A DNA stretch of 64,000 nt, taken from the NCBI GenBank assembly GCA_965240325.2, contig OZ251232.1, positions 2,108,001 through 2,172,000 of the forward strand. Direction: 5' to 3'. The position numbers were made by a program, and so were the translations under genes. Below are positions 40,024 to 48,508 of this stretch, one piece after another. The notes under the pieces are model-generated. The model saw nothing but the letters and a program-made list of their open reading frames with translations, was not told the origin of the DNA and made no database searches. Numbering within the stretch: position 1 is the stretch's first letter; each line of letters begins with the position of its first letter. This stretch comes from Rebecca billardiae RCC1528 (Eukaryota; Haptophyta).

Positions 40024-43000
40024 TCACTCGGCGGGTCCGACTCCGCTGGGGAGGCCGCCATCCGGCGTCGGGAGGCGGCCGTGGCGCCGTCCCGGTGGCA
40101 GCAGCACGGCGGGCTGGCGGATGTGGCGGACCTGCCGGATCTGGCGGCGCAACGCGCCAGGCATGCGTGCGGGCTCGCCGCCTCCCTCCGCTGCCGGCTC
40201 AAGGGCGGGCAGCTCGTACTGCGCGCCGCTCGGCACGGGCAGCGGCGGCATCATCCACGCGCTCCCCCACTCGGCGCCGCGCGCCTCCTCGCCGCCATCG
40301 GGGGCGGGGTCGGTGGCGCGAGCTGGGCATGCTGTCGCGCTCGGGCGTGGGGCCGAGCCGCCGCCGCCGCCGCCGGCGGCGGCACCGGCTGGCGGCGGCT
40401 CGGTGGCGGCGCCGAGGAGCGCGAGCCAGCACGGGCTCTCCAGCTCGGCCGAGTGCGGCCCCGCCGTCCCCGCGGCCGCGGCCGCGGCCGCCCCCGCCGG
40501 CCGCAGCGCGGGCGCGTGCAGCCTGCCGCCGCCGGCGTGGTGCGACGGATGCGAGTGCGAGGCGCGCCCCGCGCGCGCGGCGCTCCACGCGCTCAGCGCG
40601 AGCGCGCTGCGCACCGCGGCGCGCACGAGCTCGTTGAAGATGGCGCGCGCCTCCTCCTCGCGCGCGCTCGCTCCGCCGCCGTCGGGCGGCGCGGCCGCCG
40701 CGCCGTCGGCGTGCACCGCGCCGCCCGCGCCGCCTGCGCCGCCGGCCGCCGGCGCGAGCCCGGGCTCCGGCGCGGAGGCCGTCGGCTCGGCGGCGCGGCC
40801 GGCGGGCCCCGCGCGCGCCGCGCGGCCCGCGCCCTGCCGCAGCGTCGGGTGCGCCGACAGCGGCCGCGCCCGCTGCGGCGGCGGGTTTGGCCGCAGCGCG
40901 CGCGTCGCCGCGTCCACAATCGAGTGCAGGTCCTCCGGCCGCGCCGCGCGCGCGTCGTGCACGCTGAAGGCGGTGAGCGACGCGGCGACGCGGGCGTGGT
41001 CCTCGCGGAGGGCGTCGAGCAGGGCGCGGCCCTCGGCGGGCGCGAGCGCGAGGCGCAACTCCAGCGAGGGCCGGTGCTTGAGCCCGATCCCGCGCCGCGC
41101 GAGCTCAGCCTGCAGCACCTCGTGCAGGCACCACGCGCGGCTCAGGCACAGCGGCGCGTGCCACGGGTCTGCGCGGCGCGCGGCGCGGCGCGCGGCGCGG
41201 CGGGCGCGGCGCGAGCGGGCGCGCTCAGCCGGCCGCGCGCGAGGCGGGCAGCGGCGCAGCCGGCGCGCTCGGCGCGCGGTGCGCGCGGCGCGCGGGGTGC
41301 GCGCCGCGCGCGTGCCGAGCACGAGGACGACGGTGCCGATGGCCGCGATCAGCTCGCCGATGGAAGCAACCTCCGCGGCGGAGTCGGCCGCGTCGACGGG
41401 GCGCATGGAGAAGACGTCTGCCGCGGGCGCGCGGGGCGGCGCGGCGCGCGGCGCAGGGCGCGCTGAGGTCGGGCCGGGGGCCGGGGGCGGCAAACGGCGG
41501 GCAGTGCGCAGCACAGCACAGCGCGCGGCGCGCGCGCGCGCGGCGGCGCGCGGCGCGCGGCCGCGCGCGCCGCCGGCCGCGCGCGCGCGCCGCCCGCCCG
41601 CTCGCGCGCGCGCGCGCTCCCACACCGCGCGCGCACCAACCCAGAAGAACGCGCCCTCCGGCTCGAGCGCGTGCGCGTGCGTGTACTCGTCGAGCGCAGC
41701 GAGCAGCTTGGCAAAGGCGCAGCCGCGCGCGTGGGATACGAACGCCCTCGCGCGGCCGCTGGCGGGCGGGTCGGCCTCGCTCGCGCGGCGCGAGCGCGCG
41801 AGCTCCGCGAGCGAGACGCGCGGGTCCCCCGTCAGCCGCGCCGCGCGCTCCAGCACGAGCGCACTCGGCGCCTCCGCCCCGAGCTCGAGCTCGGCCGCGA
41901 TCGCGCGCATGAAGCCCACCGTGACGCCGAGCAGCGGCTGGCGCGCGCGCTGCGGCCGCGCGAGGCCGTGGCGAAGGAGCGTCGCGGGGGAGGGCGCGTC
42001 GGGCATCGTCGTGGGCGCGCCCGGCGCCGTGCCGCCCCCCGGCGCCACGCTCGCCGCGCGCAGCTGCCGATCGGCCGCGCGCCCGCCGGCGGGCTCGCCG
42101 CGGCGCGCGCGCGCGCACGCGGGCGCGCACGCGCGCGCGCGTGCCGCGCACGCGTCCGCGAGCATGCGCAGCGGCAGGCGCGGCACGAGCACGCCGACGG
42201 GCTGGAAGGCGTCGACGTGCGCGTACGAGAGGGCGGAGAGCACCACGTTCCACGCCGCGGCGCACACGTGCAGCCACACCGGGCGGAACTGCGCCCACGG
42301 CCGCGCGAGCGCGAGCGCGCCGAGCAGCAGCGCGCAGTAGCCCACGCGCGCCGCCGCGCGCAGCACGTGGCGCACGAGCGGCGTGGGCAGCTCGAGCAGG
42401 CCGGAGCGGGCGCGCGCGACCATGCACGTGGCGCCGAGCGCGACGCACAGGCTCAGGCACAGCGGCGAGAGCACCATCTGCACCAGCAGCGCGCGCGGGC
42501 TGCCTGACGCCACCGCGGCCACGTTCGCTGCCACATCAACACCGACAAAGAAGCACACGCTGCCGCCGAGCGCGAGCTTGTGCGAGCGGAGGGTGAGGTG
42601 CGACGGCGCGATGCCGATCGAGCGCACGGCGCCGTCGGCGTACACGAGCAGCAGCGACGAGCCCACCGCGAGGATCGACCACGGCACCGAGTGCACGCAC
42701 AGGCTCGCGCGCCACGGCAGCGCGCCGAACAGGCCCACGGGGTCGAGGGCGAGCGCGCACAGCCGCGCGGCGCCGAGGCAGAGGTGCAGCCAGAGGGTGG
42801 CGTCGGCGATGGTCGGGCGCACGCGGCCGTCGGGCGTGCGGCGGCGGTGGCCCACCCGCGCGTACGCGCGCAGCCGGCACGCCGCGAGCTCCACCACCGC
42901 GAGCACCTGCACGCCGAGCAGCACGCGGCCGAGGTCAAACCAGTGGGACGTCCACACGCGCTCGAACGCGGACGCGGACGGCGTGAGGCGCACGCGCACG

Positions 43001-43512
43001 CCGACCCAGCCGCCGCGCGCGTGCAGCGCGTCGTGGAGCTCGGCCATCCGCGGCTGCGACGCGTCGACCGACGGCAGGCCGAGCGCGCCCGAGTCCGGCG
43101 GGTGCCACGCGTTGGCCAGCCGGCCCGGCCTCGGCGCGAGCGCCCTCATGTTGGGGAACCACGTGACGAGGGCGATGGCGCCGTGCTCGGCGACGACGCG
43201 CGCGTGCATCTCGAAGGAGCACGTCAACGCTCGGATCGGCGCGATCACGACCACGCGCCCGCGCAGCGGCGTGCTGCCGACGTACCGCGGCGGGCACGTG
43301 TCGTGCACCCACTCTGCGTCCGAGTCGCCTCTCGTCGCCACGACGTCGCCCGTCAGGTCGAAGCTGCGGGGCGAGAAGCGGAAGGGCACGGCGTCGACCT
43401 CGAAGCCGACGAGCGCAGGCGCGGACGGACTGTCCACCACGACGAGGCGTGCCGCCACGGGTGCCAGCGCGGCGAGCGCGCACACCCCGAGCCAACCCCC
43501 TCGCGAGGGCAT
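40024..43512 (-). CDS. PA-like / seven-pass membrane / TIR-like receptor (3 exons)
   Basis: Exons 43512-41637, 41417-41316 and 41168-40024 give 1040 residues. N to C: signal peptide (MPSRGGWLGVCALAALAPVAA); an extracellular region resembling a protease-associated (PA) fold (LRGRVVVIAPIRALTCSFEM, EHGAIALVTWFPN); about seven hydrophobic segments between ~185 and 430; a cytoplasmic linker; then a TIR-like domain from ~589 (RAFVSHARGCAFAKLLAALD, AFFWVDVFSMRPVD, IGELIAAIGTVVLVL, DPWHAPLCLSRAWCLHEVLQ). Glu676 in WCLHE occupies the catalytic-glutamate position. A long low-complexity tail follows. Intron 2 seems to use a GC donor. Both introns are multiples of three without stops, so an unspliced 1162-residue form is also possible. 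The TIR-like fold is inferred from motif order; the ligand is unknown. Confidence 0.75.
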   Translation of the reverse strand: MPSRGGWLGVCALAALAPVAARLVVVDSPSAPALVGFEVDAVPFRFSPRSFDLTGDVVATRGDSDAEWVHDTCPPRYVGSTPLRGRVVVIAPIRALTCSFEMHARVVAEHGAIALVTWFPNMRALAPRPGRLANAWHPPDSGALGLPSVDASQPRMAELHDALHARGGWVGVRVRLTPSASAFERVWTSHWFDLGRVLLGVQVLAVVELAACRLRAYARVGHRRRTPDGRVRPTIADATLWLHLCLGAARLCALALDPVGLFGALPWRASLCVHSVPWSILAVGSSLLLVYADGAVRSIGIAPSHLTLRSHKLALGGSVCFFVGVDVAANVAAVASGSPRALLVQMVLSPLCLSLCVALGATCMVARARSGLLELPTPLVRHVLRAAARVGYCALLLGALALARPWAQFRPVWLHVCAAAWNVVLSALSYAHVDAFQPVGVLVPRLPLRMLADACAARARACAPACARARRGEPAGGRAADRQLRAASVAPGGGTAPGAPTTMPDAPSPATLLRHGLARPQRARQPLLGVTVGFMRAIAAELELGAEAPSALVLERAARLTGDPRVSLAELARSRRASEADPPASGRARAFVSHARGCAFAKLLAALDEYTHAHALEPEGAFFWVGARAVWERARARAGGRRARAAGGARGRAPRAAARARAARCAVLRTARRLPPPAPGPTSARPAPRAAPPRAPAADVFSMRPVDAADSAAEVASIGELIAAIGTVVLVLGTRAARTPRAARTARRARRLRRCPPRARPAERARSRRARRAARRAARRADPWHAPLCLSRAWCLHEVLQAELARRGIGLKHRPSLELRLALAPAEGRALLDALREDHARVAASLTAFSVHDARAARPEDLHSIVDAATRALRPNPPPQRARPLSAHPTLRQGAGRAARAGPAGRAAEPTASAPEPGLAPAAGGAGGAGGAVHADGAAAAPPDGGGASAREEEARAIFNELVRAAVRSALALSAWSAARAGRASHSHPSHHAGGGRLHAPALRPAGAAAAAAAGTAGPHSAELESPCWLALLGAATEPPPAGAAAGGGGGGSAPRPSATACPARATDPAPDGGEEARGAEWGSAWMMPPLPVPSGAQYELPALEPAAEGGGEPARMPGALRRQIRQVRHIRQPAVLLPPGRRHGRLPTPDGGLPSGVGPAE

Positions 43513-43790
43513 GGTTGGGCCGAGCTCGTGTGGCTCGCGTAGTCATCAGTGGCCTTGGTCATCGAACACCGAGCCGTCAGCGGGTATTGACGACGGTTCA
43601 GATCCGTTCTCAATGATCGGTCATGCGAGACGATGGTTCATGAGCTACTACAGGTCGCTGCTTCGTTTTTCGGACTGCTTCGTCTTTCAGACCCGGCGAT
43701 GGCGACGCACCTCGCGCAGCGGCTGCTGTGTGGCGGGCGCCGCGCGGCAGGGCTAGGCGGCCTGTCGGCGCGTCTGGTGACCTCAACGCA

Positions 43791-45150
43791 GCTCTGGTGG
43801 CTGTGGGGCTGGAGCCCATCGCCTTCCCGATCGTGCTGTTGCTCGACAACCACTCGTCGCGGTACACGGAGGACGTGCTCGCAGCCCTCGGCACTGCTGA
43901 GTCCGAGTTCGGCATCCGCATCTTCACCGAGGAGCCGAACACGTCGCACTTCCTACAGGTAGGCGCCCGTGCGCGCGGACGGCTGCAGCGCCTCTCCGGC
44001 GCGCGCGCGTGCCCCGGGTGTACCTGGCGTGCAATCGGCCCGGCGCGCGCGCGCGACGCGCGCACAATCACCTCTCCGCCCTCGCGCGGCCGCACGCACC
44101 GTGAAGGCTCTCGATCAGTACAACCACAAGTTCCACTCGCAATACCAGAAGGGCCTGGCGTCTTTCAAGCACGCGTACACGGCGAGCTACGGCAAGGAGC
44201 CCACGATCGGCCTCCGCGAGTTCCTCCAGATCCTCGGCGGCTGTGAGGAGCTGTCCACGCCGGGTGCGTGGTTCTCGTGGTGTGACACCTTTGACATCAT
44301 CAACGCGTGGCGCAAGGTGGGCATCACGGGCAACGTGTTGGACCCGGACCAGATCAACAGGAAGGACTTCGTGGATCGTCTCGATGCCGCACAGGCGAAG
44401 GCGGAGCGCAGGCGGCAAGAGGAGGAGGCCGATGCCGCGTCGCTCGCGGCGGCGGCGCCGGCAGCGGCGCCAAGCACTCCGGAGCGCGGGGCTGCGCGCT
44501 CGGCCGACGACGGCGAGCCCTCTGGCGCGCACGCATCACCTACGTTTAGTGCGTTCACAGCCACGCCTGCGGGGATGCGCTCGAACACTGCTCCAGCCCT
44601 CCGCGCCAAGCTCGAGCTCGCCAAGGAGTACTCCGGCCGCCAGGCCGCCAAGCTCGTGCGCGAGCGTGATGAGCACGACGCCGAGCTCGCCGCGGTGCGC
44701 AAGGCGGTGAGGTTCGACCCGGGTGAGCTCGCAGACCAGCTCGGTGTCCTTCCAGTGCCCGCCGTGGAGCTCGCCGCGCCGAAGCCGGACAACACGCGGC
44801 TCGACAGCCAAAACGGCTCGTGGTCGTTGCGTGAGATCAACACGCAGAAGGCCGCGCAGACCGCGCAGAAGGAGGCCGAGGCGGCGCGCAAGGCGGCGGC
44901 CGCATCCGAGCGTGCGCGGAAGAAGGCGGAGGCGGAGGCAGCTGCTGCTGAGCTCGAGGCGAGCTTCGACCGCTGTCACCAGACCTGCTCGTGCGGCGTG
45001 TCGCCCTGCCCGATGGCGAAGGCGAGACGCTGCCCGACGTGCCAGAAGATCGATCTCCGAGGGTGGCTGTGCAAGAAGGCCGAGTGCTCGGAAGCTCGCA
45101 AGCAGTCGGCGCCGGCGCCGGCCGCGCCGGGCACCGCCGCGTCAGTATGA
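43791..45150 (+). CDS. Truncated DDE transposase-derived protein with cysteine-rich C-terminus (2 exons, no start found)
   Basis: Exon 43791-43958 has PIVLLLDNHSSRYTEDVLAA and PNTSHFLQ, the second-aspartate region of pogo/DDE_1-type transposases. It splices (148 bp intron) to 44107-45150, starting ALDQYNHKFHSQYQKGLASF, where ALDQ gives the third acidic residue. The N-terminal DNA-binding part and the first catalytic aspartate are not visible upstream, and no ATG lies in frame nearby, so this is a 5'-truncated copy or exons were missed. The downstream 348 codons are intact: a coiled-coil, alanine/glutamate-rich stretch, then a cysteine cluster (CHQTCSCGVSPCPMAKARR followed by CPTCQ and CKKAEC) that looks zinc-binding. 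An intact tail on a headless transposase could mean domestication or simply recent truncation. Confidence 0.6.
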
Positions 45151-45845
45151 GCTGTCGTCGTCGACCGTGCTGGCCGCGCAGCCGCAGCGCCGGCTGGCGG
45201 TGGCGCGGAAGCCTAGTGAATCCCTGAGGTGGTCTGCTGCATATGTATGTGGTATCTAGAGTGCATGATGCCGTTAGCCCGACTCACACGCAGCTCACCA
45301 GACAGCGGCTCTGACTCGGCGCGCGCGCTGAGAGCCCGCGGGTCTGAAAGTTGAAGCATGCCGTCGGCGGCCCCGTCGTGGACCTCGTGGCGTCCGTGGG
45401 GCACATGGTAGTGATGGAACAAAGTCGTCTAAATGGTACATACCCGCTGGGTTGTACCTCAGGCACACCCTGGGGGTGCCGCCAGACGCGATCTCGAGCG
45501 CCGCAGACCCCCGGGGGCGCCGCCGCCATCGTGCACAAAAAGTGAACAGCAATCGGGTCCGAAAGTTGAAGCAGCGACCTGTAGTATTGTATCTCCCTTG
45601 GTGATGATGGAGTTTTGATGAACCAACGGCGGCTGAAACCGGTGAGAAAGTTGTCAGCATCATTATTTTGAGACTCGACCAGCGAGCTTCACTGTCAGCC
45701 CGACGCCGCGTGACTCGCCGAGTCGCCGGCGCCACTCTGTATATTACACGGCTGTAGAGGCCAGATGCTGCCCAGGATCCTGCCTAGCTGATCCGGATGC
45801 CGACCCGTGGCGCGATGCTTCGGCCCATCCCGCACCCGGGACACC
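45151..45845. other. Intergenic, short direct repeats only
   Basis: The 3' ends of two convergent genes. The string GAAAGTTGAAGCA occurs at about 45345 and 45562. No gene is recognised. Confidence 0.45.
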
Positions 45846-48130
45846 TCAGCTCTCGCCTGCGCCCTGCGCCGCCAGCTCCACCGCGGGCGCGGGCACCGCG
45901 CACTTGTCCTCGAAGAAGCACTTGTGCAGCGCCTGCAACGCCTCGCGCTCCTTCTCGTCGGGCACGATGATGGAGATGTTGACCTGCGGGGCACGCGGCG
46001 GGGGCGGCGGGGGTGCGCGGCGGCGCGGTGGCTCGCCCGAGGCCGAATCGCGGCGCGGCCGCGGGCGCGGCGGCGGCGCGCGGCGGCCCTCCCACGAGCG
46101 CGGCCGCCTCGCGCGTCGCGCGCGTGCGCGCGTGCGCGCGCGCACCTTGGACGCGCCCTGCGACATCATCTCCACCTTCACGCCGAGCTGCGCCATCACG
46201 GCGAAGACGATGGCCATCACGGAGGACGAGCGGCTCACGTCGGCGATCAGCGTGATGATCGAGTGGCCCGTCGTCACCGACACCTCCGCCACCTTGCTCA
46301 GGTCGTTCAGCATGCCGGCGAGCTGCTCCGAGCCGGCAATCATGTCCGCGCCGCGCACCTTGCGCGGCGGCTTGAGGCTCTTGTTGAGCGTGAGCGAGAC
46401 GGAGACCTCGGACGAGGCGATCACGTCGACCGAGAGCTTGTGCTTCTCGAACGCCTTGAACACCTGCGCACGCCGCGCGCGGCGGGCGCGCGCCGCGCGT
46501 CAGCGCGCGCCGGGGCGAGGCGGCGCGCGCGCGGCGTGAAGGGGCCGCGCTGCCGCGGCGGGCGGGCGGGCGGCGGGCGGCGCGGCTGCGCTGCCGACGG
46601 CGCACACCTCGCTGAGGAAGCCGTACTGCCCGAGCATGCGCGTCGACGTGATGTCCACCATCGTCACGCCGGACTTGGAGGTGATCGCCTGCGCCGGCCG
46701 CCGCGGCGCATGCCGCCAGTGCGCGCGCGCGTCAGGCGAAGGCGCGCGGGCGCGCGGCAGCCGCGGTCCGAGCGCGGCGCGCGTCGCGAGAGGCGCGCGC
46801 GCGGCGGCTGGCGCGCGCGCACCGAGACGAGCGGCGGCTCCTGGTGCGTGCGCGTGATCAGCGTGCCCTTCGCCTCCGGGTTGTACGAGTTCTTCACCCG
46901 GACCGGGATGTCGACGCGCATCGCCGGCTGCATCGCCACCGGGTGCAGCACCTGGGCCCCAAAGTAAGCCAGCTCGGCCGCCTCCTCAAACGTGACGTAC
47001 GGGACGGGCTTGGCGTTGGGGCACGCGCGCGGGTCGGCGGTGAGGATGCCGTCCACGTCCTTCCACACCTGCACCTCGTCGAACCCCGCCGCCGCGCCGA
47101 CGAGCGAGGCGGTGAGGTCGGAGCCGCCTCGGCCGAGCGTCGTGATGCGCCCCTCCTTGTCCTTGCCTGCGGTGCGCGCCGGGCGCCGGGGCGCCGCGCG
47201 CCGCGCGCCGGGCGTCGGGCGTGAGCTGGGCGTCGGGCGCGGCGCGGGCGGGCGGCGCACGCAGGCACGCGCGCGCGCGCGGCCCACGCCCGAACGCCCG
47301 CGCGCCCGCCGCGCCGGCGCACGGCCGCCGCGCCGCGCGGCCGCAGCCGTGGCCGCGAGCGCGCGCGCACCGATGAAGCCCGTGATCACCGCGACGGTGC
47401 CCTTGGGCACGGCGTTGAGCTTGGTGCGGATGACGGGCCACGAGTCGTCGAGCACGGACGCGTCGCCAAAGTTCGAGTCGGTGATCACGCCCAGATCCCA
47501 CGACTCGATCTGCACCGCCGGCACGCCGATCTGGTTGAAGCGCGCCGCGACCATCCGGCCCGACATGCGCTCGCCAAACGAGACGAGGAGGTCGTTCGTG
47601 CGCGGCGAGAGCTCGCCGAGGAGGGCGACGCCCTCGAGCACGCGCTCGCACTCGTCGAGGAGCGTCACGATCTGCTGGTAGTACTCCGTGCCCGTCACGC
47701 CGAGCTGCTCCGCCGCCTCGGAGTGCAGTTTGCGCACGGCGCTCAGGTCGACCTCCTTGTCCTCGAGCGCCTTCTTGGCGGCGGCGAGCAGGTTGTTGGT
47801 GGTCTTGCCCATCGCGGAGCACACGAGGTGCGGCTCGATGCCGAGCTCGGTTATGCGCTTCTGCACGAGCGTGCACACCTCGCTCACCCGCTCCGCGTCG
47901 CGCACGGACGAGCCGCCAAACTTCATGATCACGCGCTTCGCCTCGACGTTGTCCTTGTCGGCCATCATGGCGACGGGCGGCATCGCGCGCGCTGGCCGCG
48001 CCGGCGGCAGCGCCGAGCGCGGCGTGGGGCGCCAGCATCGAGCCGCGCGGCCGCGCGACGCCGGGAGCACGCTCGCGCTCGCGCTCGCCGCGAGGGCGGC
48101 GGCCACGAGCAGCCACGCGCGCGATGCCAT
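45846..48130 (-). CDS. AK: Aspartate kinase, plastid-targeted (5 exons)
   Basis: Exons 48130-47371, 47166-46823, 46688-46608, 46463-46146 and 45983-45846 give 546 residues. It phosphorylates aspartate, the first step to lysine, threonine and methionine. Seen: a signal-like leader ([20 protein letters not shown]) with a basic stretch, then [18 protein letters not shown] (kinase N-terminus), [38 protein letters not shown] (aspartate-binding), [14 protein letters not shown] and [19 protein letters not shown]. Two ACT domains follow ([39 protein letters not shown]), which suggests feedback control by end-product amino acids as in plant monofunctional AKs. No homoserine dehydrogenase is fused. The chosen ATG begins the leader; upstream codons lack an ATG. 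Head to head with pyruvate carboxylase. Confidence 0.94.
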
Positions 48131-48508
48131 CGTGGTTCGCGTGCAATTGGCGCGGTCGATCGGCGCTTCCACGTGAATTCAGACTGCCTCTCGGGGAGAA
48201 TCCCACGGCCGGAACCTTCCGGTCTCGGTTCCGGGGTCCGGATCTTGCGCGAGCTCAGGGCGGGACTGCCGGGACAGCGGGTGCGCACCCGGACCTGACG
48301 GGGTGACGAAGCCGGCTCGAGGTTTCGTTTCGAGCGCTCAACTCAGACTCGCGCAGTAGTCAGCGCAGACTGGGTTACCCGGGCGAGCCTGAAGCGGCGG
48401 CGGCCCAGGTCTTTCGGCTTGACGGTCGGGGGCCGATCGAGAGCGCGGCCGAAACAGGACCGCGCGGCCGAGGGAGGAGGCGCTTTCGGGCGCGGGGCAC
48501 GTGGTGCC
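48131..48508. promoter_or_regulatory. Shared upstream region of aspartokinase and pyruvate carboxylase
   Basis: 378 bases between two divergent start codons. It contains a TTCCGGTCTCGGTTCCGGGGTCCGG-like CCGG-rich patch (48220-48242) and no reading frame of its own. No named element is recognised; the call rests on position. Confidence 0.5.

Noticed and set aside
40081-42340. Long plus-strand frames over the second receptor gene
   Set aside because: They are compositional shadows; the minus strand gives the signal peptide, membrane segments and TIR-like motifs.
26242-46607. Selection for introns that are multiples of three
   Set aside because: About a third of the introns resolved here are divisible by three, which is the random expectation, although several are stop-free and create misleadingly long frames.
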